Assembly (NCBI GenBank): GCA_027451165.1
Contig: DAIDJX010000134.1
Span: forward strand, 1 to 8,616
Direction: 5' to 3'
Length of the DNA stretch: 8,616 nucleotides
DNA from: Prolixibacteraceae bacterium
Lineage (GTDB): Bacteria > Bacteroidota > Bacteroidia > Bacteroidales > Prolixibacteraceae
Positions 1 to 7,131 of this stretch are shown one piece after another (the first letter of the stretch is position 1; each line of letters opens with the position of its first letter). The position numbers and the translations under genes were made by a program. The notes under the pieces are model-generated. The model saw nothing but the letters and a program-made list of their open reading frames with translations, searched no databases and was not told where the DNA came from.

Positions 1-1
1 C

Positions 2-1045
2 GGGGAAAACGGAACATCCTGGGGAAGCGGCAAAATTGAAAAAGGGAATTCCATAAGCTTGGACCGGTTCTATGTGGCCCATGCGGACATCGACAATGAA
101 ACGACCCTCAACAGGCAATTGCAACTCGGTAAACACATTCTCTTTACACCCGGAATATATAAAGTGGCAGAACCGCTGACAGTGACCAAACCAAACACCA
201 TCCTGCTCGGGTTGGGGCTGGCCACCATTCAGCCGACGACCGGGAAAAGCGGGATGTTGGTGGATGAGGTGGAAGGCGTGCGCATTGCCGGACTGATTTT
301 TGATGCCGGGCCGGGTGAAAATGAACAATCCTCCACGGGTGGATCTCCGGTGCTCCTGCAGGTGGGAAAAAAGGGATCAAAAAAAGACCTCCGGAAGCAT
401 CCCATTGTGCTGAGTGATCTGTTTTTCCGGGTCGGCGGAGTGGATACGGATAAACCCTGCCGTGCGGATATTTCGCTCGAGATCAACGCACGGGGAACCA
501 TTTGCGACCATTTCTGGATCTGGCGTGCCGATCATGGCGCTCAGGTGGGCTGGTCGTTAAACAGAGCTGATTACGGATTGGTGGTAAATGGAAACGATGT
601 GACCATCTACGGGTTGTTTGTGGAACACTTCCAGAAGTACGATACCTGGTGGAAGGGAGAACGGGGTAAAATGTATTTTTACCAGAATGAGAAAGCCTAT
701 GATGTGCCTGTCCAGCAGGATTGGGTCGGTCCGGATGGCAATGGTCACGGCTGGGCCGCCTACAGGGTGGCAGACCATGTGGTCAGCCATGAAGCCTGGG
801 GAGTGGGCGTTTACAGTGTATTCATCAAAACAAAGGGATTCGTGCTGCTGGAAAACGCCATTTTAGCTCCGGAGAAAGGGAACATTGTGTTTCACTATCC
901 TTTCACAGTGCTGCTGTCAACCAAAGGAGGGATAGAACACATCATCAACGGTGCCGGTGGGCCGCATACGAACAAGGAATCCCCCAGGGGTTCCCTGCTG
1001 GCACTTCCGCCTTCTTTCAACAATGTCTGGAAAAGCAAGCGATAA
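2..1045 (+). CDS. Right-handed beta-helix (pectate-lyase/GH55-like fold) protein, 5' truncated
   Basis: The reading frame is open from base 2 with no in-frame stop upstream, so the gene starts outside the window; an internal TTG at 59 is not a credible start. About 347 residues are visible, ending at TAA 1043-1045. The text has the look of a parallel beta-helix: short hydrophobic strands separated by turns and Asn/Gly, for example LLGLGLATIQP, VEGVRIAGLIFDAGP, DYGLVVNGNDVTIYGLFVEHF and GFVLLENAIL. The opening stretch (NSISLDRFYVAHADID, then GKHILFTPGIYKV) resembles the pectate-lyase-3/GH55-like proteins of Bacteroidota and Actinobacteria that are often annotated vaguely, even as 'adenylyl cyclase' or 'coagulation factor 5/8 domain' proteins. 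That family is usually secreted and acts on or binds polysaccharide, but I cannot name a catalytic residue or a substrate. The N-terminal signal and any further domains are missing. It is convergent with the dehydrogenase gene, so it belongs to a different transcription unit. The fold is fairly secure; the function is unknown. Confidence 0.75.
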   Translation, partial: GENGTSWGSGKIEKGNSISLDRFYVAHADIDNETTLNRQLQLGKHILFTPGIYKVAEPLTVTKPNTILLGLGLATIQPTTGKSGMLVDEVEGVRIAGLIFDAGPGENEQSSTGGSPVLLQVGKKGSKKDLRKHPIVLSDLFFRVGGVDTDKPCRADISLEINARGTICDHFWIWRADHGAQVGWSLNRADYGLVVNGNDVTIYGLFVEHFQKYDTWWKGERGKMYFYQNEKAYDVPVQQDWVGPDGNGHGWAAYRVADHVVSHEAWGVGVYSVFIKTKGFVLLENAILAPEKGNIVFHYPFTVLLSTKGGIEHIINGAGGPHTNKESPRGSLLALPPSFNNVWKSKR

Positions 1046-1053
1046 CCCTGGGT

Positions 1054-1072
1054 TCACCGGACATGCCGGTGA
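1054..1072. terminator. GC-rich hairpin at a convergent junction (possible bidirectional terminator)
   Basis: TCACCGG (1054-1060) and CCGGTGA (1066-1072) form a perfect 7-bp stem with a 5-base loop. It overlaps the last codons and the TGA stop of the minus-strand dehydrogenase and lies 8 bases past the stop of the beta-helix gene. A smaller palindrome, AACCCTGGGTT (1044-1054), abuts it. No run of T follows on either strand, so it is not a textbook intrinsic terminator; stem, position and convergent context are the only support. Confidence 0.35.
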
Positions 1073-2055
1073 CATAGCCTGACCGCATCCAGCGCCGACT
1101 CCGGAGTGCAATGTAACGGCAGGAGGTTATTGAACATACACTCAGTAAAATAGTCCAGTTCCCCGGAAAAACCATTCATGGCATCCCCTGCCGGAACCAG
1201 GGTGGTTTCCGAATCGGTGGTTACGATGATGTTTTCAGGGTCCTTGCAGGAAAATAAAACGCTTGCCTTATCAAACCTTGCAGAAAAGGCAGCCTGAAAC
1301 GGGTACTGTGTATGAAAGGTATTGCCCCCTTCTATCTTTACCAACAAATCACTTTGCCCATATTTCCAGAAAGCGCTCACATAATCATGGTTACTCAGTC
1401 GCCCGGGAAGGCAGGTGGATTCAACTAAATCGGGGAGCCCGCACACCCACTGTGCAAAATCAATGTCATGGATCACCAGGTCAAACAATGCCCCGCCCGA
1501 CGAACCGAAATCCCTCTGCTTCTCTTTCCACTCCCCCCAGGCCGGAACTCCGGAAAAACGGGAAAGGGAAAGAAACTGCAGATTACCATATAAACCAGAA
1601 TCGATCCAGCTTTTCAGGGTCAGGTAGGCCGGCATAAACCGCACCACATGGGCGATCATCAGGATCCTTTTTTTCTCCCTGGCCAGAGCGATGAGCTTTT
1701 CCCCCTCAGAGATATCCAGACAAAAAGGCTTTTCCAGAAAAACATCAGCACCTGCCTCGAGGGCCATTGCAGCCAATGGGTAATGCAGTCGGGTGTGTAC
1801 CGCAATGACCACTGCATCAGGTCTTTCTTTTTGGAGACATGCTGAAAAATCCTCATATATGGCGACATTGGAAAGCAAATCCGCTGGAAGGCTGCCTGTA
1901 GAGAAATTTCCAGATTGCGCCTGTAGGTTTTTCCGGATGTTCTCCGGATGTTTATCAACAAGGGCTGACAGATGGAGATGAGGATTATTCAGAATATTTT
2001 GGGTATGGGTCATGCCCATAAAACCGAAACCTGCAACAACGATGTTTTTCTTCAT
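1054..2055 (-). CDS. Gfo/Idh/MocA family NAD(P)-dependent oxidoreductase
   Basis: A cytoplasmic dehydrogenase of 333 residues, expected to oxidise or reduce a sugar, inositol or sugar acid with NAD(P). The N-terminal Rossmann domain (about 1-125) has the dinucleotide motif G9-F-G11-F-M-G14, the acidic residue after strand 2 (VDKH, D34), and the family's EKP motif at 108-110 (LEKPF). The C-terminal alpha/beta domain has the sequence GGALFDLVIHDIDF, with D192, H196 and D199 matching the usual catalytic and substrate-binding Asp/His set. No signal peptide is seen. The ATG start is preceded by an A-rich leader rather than a Shine-Dalgarno site. The C-terminus stops soon after the helix ESALDAVRLCH, which seems roughly 10-15 residues shorter than many relatives. 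The gene is divergent from the GH116 operon, and a shared control region lies between them. The family is secure; the substrate is not predictable from sequence alone. Confidence 0.92.
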   Translation of the reverse strand: MKKNIVVAGFGFMGMTHTQNILNNPHLHLSALVDKHPENIRKNLQAQSGNFSTGSLPADLLSNVAIYEDFSACLQKERPDAVVIAVHTRLHYPLAAMALEAGADVFLEKPFCLDISEGEKLIALAREKKRILMIAHVVRFMPAYLTLKSWIDSGLYGNLQFLSLSRFSGVPAWGEWKEKQRDFGSSGGALFDLVIHDIDFAQWVCGLPDLVESTCLPGRLSNHDYVSAFWKYGQSDLLVKIEGGNTFHTQYPFQAAFSARFDKASVLFSCKDPENIIVTTDSETTLVPAGDAMNGFSGELDYFTECMFNNLLPLHCTPESALDAVRLCHRHVR

Positions 2056-2115
2056 GAAGTTTTTTGTTCAGAGAACTTTTTAGGAAAAATGAAAGCAGCC
2101 TTTCTTAATTTCGCC

Positions 2116-2145
2116 TAAAAATAATGAGTTTGTTTCAAACCCAAA
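2116..2145 (-). promoter_or_regulatory. Candidate Bacteroidota-type promoter for the Gfo/Idh gene
   Basis: Reading the minus strand, TTTG (plus 2145-2142), an 18-base spacer and TATTTTTA (plus 2123-2116) resemble the Bacteroidota -33 TTTG / -7 TAnnTTTG consensus, with one mismatch in the -7 box and a spacer about one base short. It would give a leader of roughly 50-55 bases before the ATG at 2055. The region is AT-rich, so a chance match is possible. Confidence 0.3.
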
Positions 2146-2152
2146 ACAAATT
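2127..2152. promoter_or_regulatory. Inverted repeat in the divergent promoter region, possible operator
   Basis: TTTGTTT (2129-2135) and AAACAAA (2144-2150) form a perfect 7-bp inverted repeat with an 8-base spacer, extended by a G/T position and an A/T pair to 2127-2152. Nested inside is GTTTG-TTT-CAAAC (2128-2140), and CCAA...TTGG (2141-2154) overlaps its right half. The repeat lies inside the spacer and -33 box of the candidate dehydrogenase promoter and upstream of the GH116 operon, a suitable place for a regulator acting on both units. The binding protein is unknown and low complexity could explain part of the symmetry. Confidence 0.3.
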
Positions 2153-2271
2153 GGTATTTTCAACGGCGGAAAATGAAACGAAATGTACTTAAAACTATTC
2201 CTATAGGAGGCCATTGTGTCAGAGCCTGTTGAAAATACAGGGAAATCGGATTACCATTTCAAATCGCAAAG

Positions 2272-4836
2272 ATGAAAAAACTGTTCATTACCATCTCAGT
2301 AGCTTTGTTGTTCCTGAATTACTCCGAAGCTCAGGAAACCGCAATATGGCCGGTATTGAAACATTACGACCAAAACCACCTCGTTCAAATCGCCTTGCCG
2401 ATCGGAGGCATTGGCACCGGAACAGTATCCCTGGGTGGCCGTGGCGAATTGCGTGACTGGCAGATCATGAACCGGCCCGGGATTGGGTTCAGCACGGTCA
2501 CCAAAGGCAACAATGCTCCGTTTTTTGCCATTTACGTGAAACCGGAGGGAAAGGCGTCCATGACCAAAGCGCTGCTTGGCCCTGTACATGCAAGTGAATA
2601 CAGCCACTATGAAGGCCGTCCTGTCAACCACCATGGTTTGCCACGGTTCACGGAAGCATCATTTGATGCTGCCTACCCTTTTGGCCAGGTTAACCTGAGC
2701 GATGATCTCCTGCCTGTAACGGTCCGTATCAAGGGGTTCAATCCATTCATTCCGGGCAACAGTGCCGCCAGCAGCATACCCATCGCCATCCTAAGTTACG
2801 AAGTGACAAACACCTCCGGAAAAGATCAGGAAGTTTCGGTGTGCGGCTCCATGCGGAATTTTATCGGGGTTGACGGCAGTAAAATGCAGCGTGACTGGAA
2901 GGGTGATTTTATCCCGAAAGGAGCAAAACAAAATATCAACACCTGGAGAGATGAGCAGGCGATCAGGGGGATATACATGACCAGCAAAGGCGTTGATCCG
3001 ATGGATCCAGCCTGGGGAACCATAGCCATGACCACCCCGGAAAAGGAAATAGTCACCTGGCGCCGTTCTTCCATCCGCAACGATTGGCAAAACGCTTTGC
3101 TCGATTTTTGGGATGATTTCAGCAGCGATGGTCTCCTCACTGATAAGCAGGAACTGGCGGAGGATGATCCGATGGCTTCACTGGCGGTGAAGAAAACCAT
3201 CCCTGCAGGAGCGACGGTTCCTTTTACGTTCTACCTCACCTGGCATTTTCCCAACCGGCTTGACTGGAACAGCTGGTCCTACGAAAACAACGGGCAGTTC
3301 GTCGGGAATCATTATACCACGGTTTATACCGATGCGTGGGATGTCATTGCCCGGGAAGCTCCGAATCTGAAGGAATATGAACATCAGACCATACAATTCG
3401 TCAGGGCCTTCCTCGAAACGACCATTCCCGATGTGGTAAAGGAGGCTGCCTTGTTCAACCTCTCCAACCTCCGGTCACAAACGGTGTTCCGGTTGCCATC
3501 GGGGCACCTGATGGGCTGGGAAGGCATCATGGATGAGCATGGTTCCTGCATGGGCAGCTGCACACACGTCTGGAACTACGAAACCGCCACTTCTTATCTC
3601 TTTGGCGACCTCGCCCGTACCATGCGGGATGTCGAATTCACCTTCGGAACCAAAGAGAACGGGAAAATGCGTAACCGCGTGGAATTGCCGCTGGAGTTAA
3701 ACCTGAAGTCGGATCATGTGGCTGCTGCCGACGGTCAGATGGGCACGATTATGCGGTTTTACCGGGACTGGCAGCTTTCAGGAGATGAAGAATTCCTCCG
3801 GAAATACTGGCCCAAAGTGAAGGCTGCCCTCTCCTATGCCTGGATTGAACGCGGCTGGGATGGCAACAAGGATGGTGTGGAGGAAGGCCAGCAGCACAAC
3901 ACCATGGATGTGGACTATTTCGGGCCTAATCCGCAAATGCAGTTCTGGTATTTCGGCGCACTCAAAGCCGGGGTAAAAATGGCTTCTGCCATGAACGACA
4001 AGGATTTTGCCGCCCGGTGTGAAGAGATATACCGGAAGGGAAGCGCCTGGGTAGATCAACACCTGTTCAATGGCGAATATTTCGAACACAAAATTACGGA
4101 TCCCAAAACCTTTGAATTTCTCGATGTGAACAATCCGGAAACGCAAATCCCCCGTTTCCAGCTGGGATCGGGTTGCCTGGTGGATCAGCTGGCCGGACAG
4201 TACATGGCGCATCTGCTGGGATTAGGTTATCTGGCTAAAAAGGAGAATATACAAACCACCCTGAAAACCATCATGAAATACAACTTCAGGGAACGTTTTG
4301 ACACCACCTTCAACAACATGCGCTCCTATGTGATGGGAGATGAAGCCGGTCTGATCATGGCCAGCTGGCCAAAGGGCAGGCTGAAAGTGCCCTTCCCCTA
4401 TTTTGCCGAATCCATGTCGGGGTTTGAATATACAGCAGCCATCGGCATGTTGTACGAAGGCCAGACAGAAGCCGGATTGAAATGCATTCAGGCCATCCGC
4501 GAACGTTTTGACGGGGAAAAGCGAAATCCATTTGACGAACCCGAATGCGGGCGTCATTATGCCAGGGCAATGGCTTCCTGGTCGGCCCCCATGGCCATCA
4601 GCCGTTTTCACTATTCCGCACCTGAAAAATCCATCAGTTTCACTTCCACTCCCGGAACATATTTCTGGAGTAACGGATCTGCCTGGGGAAACTGCACGGT
4701 GGGAAAGGAGAAATCAATACTGAGGGTTCTCTACGGAGAAATTTCGCTTAAATCATTCACCCTCGAAGGTATCAACACGAAAAAATTGAAAGAAATCAAC
4801 CTGAAAACCGGTCAATCATTAACCATTTTGTTATGA
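2272..4836 (+). CDS. Secreted GH116-family glycosidase (GBA2 / beta-glucosidase-like)
   Basis: An 854-residue secreted glycoside hydrolase related to bile-acid beta-glucosidase/glucosylceramidase GBA2 and to the bacterial and archaeal GH116 beta-glucosidases and beta-xylosidases. Residues 1-20 are a signal peptide (MKKLFITISVALLF, predicted cut A20|Q21). The GH116 N-terminal beta-sandwich domain follows (about 35-350), with its typical opening IALPIGGIGTGTVSLGGRGE. The (alpha/alpha)6 catalytic domain covers about 365-810. By comparison with remembered GBA2 and Sulfolobus SSO1353 motifs, E417 (MGWEG) is the likely nucleophile and D546 (NTMD) the likely acid/base; their 129-residue spacing is close to that of SSO1353. 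The segment C426-x3-C430-THVWNYE is typical of the archaeal/DUF608-like branch. The ATG at 2272 is the first start after an in-frame TGA at 2230 and leads straight into the signal peptide. It is first in a three-gene operon, overlapping the next gene by ATGA. Fold and mechanism are well supported; the glycone is unknown. Confidence 0.93.
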   Translation: MKKLFITISVALLFLNYSEAQETAIWPVLKHYDQNHLVQIALPIGGIGTGTVSLGGRGELRDWQIMNRPGIGFSTVTKGNNAPFFAIYVKPEGKASMTKALLGPVHASEYSHYEGRPVNHHGLPRFTEASFDAAYPFGQVNLSDDLLPVTVRIKGFNPFIPGNSAASSIPIAILSYEVTNTSGKDQEVSVCGSMRNFIGVDGSKMQRDWKGDFIPKGAKQNINTWRDEQAIRGIYMTSKGVDPMDPAWGTIAMTTPEKEIVTWRRSSIRNDWQNALLDFWDDFSSDGLLTDKQELAEDDPMASLAVKKTIPAGATVPFTFYLTWHFPNRLDWNSWSYENNGQFVGNHYTTVYTDAWDVIAREAPNLKEYEHQTIQFVRAFLETTIPDVVKEAALFNLSNLRSQTVFRLPSGHLMGWEGIMDEHGSCMGSCTHVWNYETATSYLFGDLARTMRDVEFTFGTKENGKMRNRVELPLELNLKSDHVAAADGQMGTIMRFYRDWQLSGDEEFLRKYWPKVKAALSYAWIERGWDGNKDGVEEGQQHNTMDVDYFGPNPQMQFWYFGALKAGVKMASAMNDKDFAARCEEIYRKGSAWVDQHLFNGEYFEHKITDPKTFEFLDVNNPETQIPRFQLGSGCLVDQLAGQYMAHLLGLGYLAKKENIQTTLKTIMKYNFRERFDTTFNNMRSYVMGDEAGLIMASWPKGRLKVPFPYFAESMSGFEYTAAIGMLYEGQTEAGLKCIQAIRERFDGEKRNPFDEPECGRHYARAMASWSAPMAISRFHYSAPEKSISFTSTPGTYFWSNGSAWGNCTVGKEKSILRVLYGEISLKSFTLEGINTKKLKEINLKTGQSLTILL

Positions 4837-5918
4837 AGTGTTTAAACATCTTTAAACTGAATTTCCTGATTTTTCTGATTGTCCTGTTAATCCCTGTGAC
4901 AGGAAAAACTCAGCCACCCGGTACCATTCTGAAATCTGAATTTATTTATTCCAGGGAAAAGGTCTCCTTTCCCGGTTGTCATGCTTCCACCATAGCCGAA
5001 ACTCCGGATGGCCTGGTGGCAGCCTGGTTCGGGGGAACCCATGAGCGTCATCCGGATGTGGGCATCTGGCTGAGCAGAGAAGAGAAAGGAAAATGGACAG
5101 TTCCGGTTGAAGTGGCCAATGGGGTTCAGAATGAAACCCTCCGGTATCCGACCTGGAATCCGGTCCTGTTTATGGGGGATAGAACCTTGTATCTATTTTA
5201 TAAAGTTGGTCCGAGCCCTTCCACCTGGTGGGGCGAAATGAAAACGTCAAAGGATTTTGGTTTGAGCTGGTCAGCTTCTGTCCGACTTCCAGAAGGGATT
5301 TACGGGCCGATAAAAAACAAACCGGTGCTGCTGAAAGGAGGAAGATTGCTATGTCCATCGAGCACCGAAGACCATGGCTGGAGGGTGCATATGGAGTGGA
5401 CAGATGATTCAGGACAAAGCTGGCACCGGACGGAAGCCCTTAACAACGGGGACACCCTTGCGGCGATACAACCGACAATCCTGCTTCACAAAGAGGACCT
5501 GCCCCACAAAGGGGACAGGCTACAAGTGTTGTGTCGTACCAAAAAAGACCGGATCTATACCTCCTGGTCCGGTGATCAGGGAGAAACCTGGACTCCGCTG
5601 ACGCCGCTCGAATTGCCTAACAACAACAGCGGAATTGATGCCGTAACCCTGAAGGACGGCAGGCACCTGCTGGTATACAACCCTGCCGACCAGACCCACG
5701 ACCGGGGAGCCAGGAACCGGCTCAACCTTGCAGTTTCCCATGACGGCATCCATTGGGAAGATGCAGTTATCCTGGAAAACGATGAAAACAGGAAGGCGGA
5801 ATATTCTTATCCGGCCATCATCCAGAGCTCCGACGGACTGGTACACATCACTTATACCTGGAAAAGGGAACTGATCAGGCATGTTGTCATCGACCCGAAA
5901 CAAATAAAAGCAGATTGA
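4833..5918 (+). CDS. Secreted BNR/Asp-box beta-propeller protein (sialidase-like, not a typical sialidase)
   Basis: A 361-residue exported protein with a sialidase-type six-bladed propeller (BNR_2-like). The signal peptide covers about residues 1-26 (LNFLIFLIVLLIPVTGKT|Q). Three full Asp boxes of the form S/T-x-D-x-G-x-x-W are visible at 139-146 (SKDFGLSW), 190-197 (TDDSGQSW) and 246-253 (SGDQGETW), plus a degenerate one at 302-308 (SHDGIHW). Sialidases have an Arg-bearing FRIP motif near the N-terminus; here the corresponding segment reads FPGCHASTIAE with H50, so the first Arg of the triad is absent. Databases often label such proteins 'exo-alpha-sialidase' or 'neuraminidase', which is probably wrong on activity. 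Possible roles are a glycosidase or lyase using His chemistry, as in some other propeller families, or a binding partner of the GH116 enzyme. The start codon overlaps the GH116 stop (ATGA), implying coupled translation and joint function. The fold is secure; the activity is unassigned. Confidence 0.85.
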   Translation: MKCLNIFKLNFLIFLIVLLIPVTGKTQPPGTILKSEFIYSREKVSFPGCHASTIAETPDGLVAAWFGGTHERHPDVGIWLSREEKGKWTVPVEVANGVQNETLRYPTWNPVLFMGDRTLYLFYKVGPSPSTWWGEMKTSKDFGLSWSASVRLPEGIYGPIKNKPVLLKGGRLLCPSSTEDHGWRVHMEWTDDSGQSWHRTEALNNGDTLAAIQPTILLHKEDLPHKGDRLQVLCRTKKDRIYTSWSGDQGETWTPLTPLELPNNNSGIDAVTLKDGRHLLVYNPADQTHDRGARNRLNLAVSHDGIHWEDAVILENDENRKAEYSYPAIIQSSDGLVHITYTWKRELIRHVVIDPKQIKAD

Positions 5919-5919
5919 T

Positions 5920-7080
5920 ATGCGATACCGTTTATTAGGTAATACCAACGAAAAAGTTTCCATCATCGGATTCGGCTGCATGAGGCTGCCCATTCTCGAC
6001 GGGAATATGGGAAAAATCGATGAGGAAAAGGCCGGAACCATGATCCGTTATGCCATCGATCAGGGCGTGAACTACGTCGATACCGCCTGGTCGTACCACA
6101 GTTCAGTGATGGGACAGAAAGGGGAAAGTGAACCTTTTGTCGGCAGATTACTGGCAGGTGGTTACAGGGAGAAGGTTAACATTGCCACCAAGCTCCCCAC
6201 CTGGCTTGTGCATTCCCGGAGGGACATGGATGATTTACTGGATGCCCAGCTCGAGCGACTGCAAACCGGCACCATCGATTTTTACCTCCTGCATGCCCTG
6301 GCAAAACCGGTTTGGGAAAAGCTGAAATCACTCGGCATCAGGGAATTCCTGGACAAAGCCCTGGCTTCCGGAAAGATTCGCTATGCCGGATTTTCGTATC
6401 ACGACAATACCGATTTATTCAGGGAAATTGTAGACAGTTATGACTGGTCATTCTGCCAGATACAGTACAACCTGCTGGATGAAGATTTTCAGGCCGGTAG
6501 AGCGGGATTACAGTATGCATCTGAAAAGGGATTGGGGGTCATTGTTATGGAACCCCTCCGGGGAGGGAAACTGGTAAAAGGCGTTCCCGGGCAGGTATTA
6601 AACATTTACCATTCGGTGCATCCCTCCCGTACCCCTGCCCAATGGGCGCTCCGCTGGGTATGGAACCAACCTGAAGTGGGACTTGCCCTGAGTGGGATGA
6701 ATACGATGGAAGATGTCCGGCAAAACCTGGAAGCCGCCAGCGAAGGGGACGCTGACGCTCTGAGTCGGCAGGAAACTTTAGCCCTCAACCAGGTTAAAGC
6801 CTTCTATTCCGGCAAAATAAAGGTCAACTGCACCACTTGTGCTTATTGCATGCCTTGTCCTTCCGGGGTGAACATTCCGGGTAATTTCAGTTATTTCAAC
6901 GACTATTTCATGTTCGATTCGCCAAAAGCCCGGGAAAATACCATCATATTCTACCACCACTTCATCCAACCGGATGCAAGTCCATCGGCTTGTATTGAAT
7001 GTGGTCAATGTGAGGAGAAATGTCCCCAAAAAATTCCAATCATTGAAGAGCTGAAGCGGGTTGGGGAGCTATTTATTTAA
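5920..7080 (+). CDS. Aldo/keto reductase with C-terminal ferredoxin-like (two 4Fe-4S) domain
   Basis: A 386-residue cytoplasmic oxidoreductase of the COG1453 type: an AKR TIM barrel (about 1-285) followed by an iron-sulfur tail. The AKR catalytic tetrad is present: D54 and Y59 (VDTAWSYH), K91 (ATKLP) and H125 (FYLLHAL). The tail carries C304, C307, C310 and C313 (CxxCxxCxxCP, common in this family) and C358, C361, C364 and C368 (CxxCxxCxxxCP, the classical 4Fe-4S motif), so it probably binds one or two clusters and may pass electrons between NAD(P)H or substrate and ferredoxin. No signal peptide is seen. It starts one base after the BNR stop (tgaTatg), so it is the third gene of the operon. 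Enzymes of this type are common in anaerobes, yet few have known substrates. In this setting a sugar, keto-sugar or aglycone carbonyl is a reasonable guess, not more. The family call is very secure. Confidence 0.93.
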   Translation: MRYRLLGNTNEKVSIIGFGCMRLPILDGNMGKIDEEKAGTMIRYAIDQGVNYVDTAWSYHSSVMGQKGESEPFVGRLLAGGYREKVNIATKLPTWLVHSRRDMDDLLDAQLERLQTGTIDFYLLHALAKPVWEKLKSLGIREFLDKALASGKIRYAGFSYHDNTDLFREIVDSYDWSFCQIQYNLLDEDFQAGRAGLQYASEKGLGVIVMEPLRGGKLVKGVPGQVLNIYHSVHPSRTPAQWALRWVWNQPEVGLALSGMNTMEDVRQNLEAASEGDADALSRQETLALNQVKAFYSGKIKVNCTTCAYCMPCPSGVNIPGNFSYFNDYFMFDSPKARENTIIFYHHFIQPDASPSACIECGQCEEKCPQKIPIIEELKRVGELFI

Positions 7081-7126
7081 CCCTCGGCTGAAGCTGAAGG
7101 GTGGTCCCTGAGCGAAGCCGAAGGGC
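7081..7126. repeat. Pair of GC-rich repeat units forming a long hairpin between convergent genes
   Basis: Two related units, 7081-7101 (starts CCCTCGGCT, ends AAGGG) and 7106-7125 (starts CCCTGAGCG, ends AAGGG), are joined by TGGT. CCCTCGGCT (7081-7089) pairs with AGCCG-A-AGGG (7116-7125) with one bulged A; inside this GCT pairs with AGC, and AGGG (7098-7101) pairs with CCCT (7106-7109) around the TGGT loop. The first unit can also fold alone (CCCTCGGC/GCTG-A-AGGG, loop TGAA). TTTTT follows at 7128-7132. It fills the 51-base gap after the AKR stop and could end transcription of the operon. The core CCCTGAGCGAAGCCGAAGGG is familiar to me as a dispersed intergenic repeat in Bacteroidota; that is recollection, not a search result. 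Confidence 0.65.
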
Positions 7127-7131
7127 ATTTT

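Noticed and set aside
2129..2162. Possible plus-strand promoter for the operon: TTTG (2129-2132), 22-base spacer, TATTTTCA
   Set aside because: The -7 box has two mismatches and the spacer is too long; the match is no better than expected in AT-rich DNA.
2205..2216. Strong Shine-Dalgarno-like AGGAGG (2205-2210) followed by TTG 2214 with an open frame running into the GH116 gene
   Set aside because: The TTG is only 3 bases away and its frame is not that of GH116; the protein it would give overlaps the signal peptide region and resembles nothing. The GH116 start at 2272 is too distant to use this site.
3778..4611. Two long minus-strand open frames (4212-3778 and 4611-4222) within the GH116 gene
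   Set aside because: Both are antisense to the GH116 catalytic domain and have low-complexity, domain-free translations.
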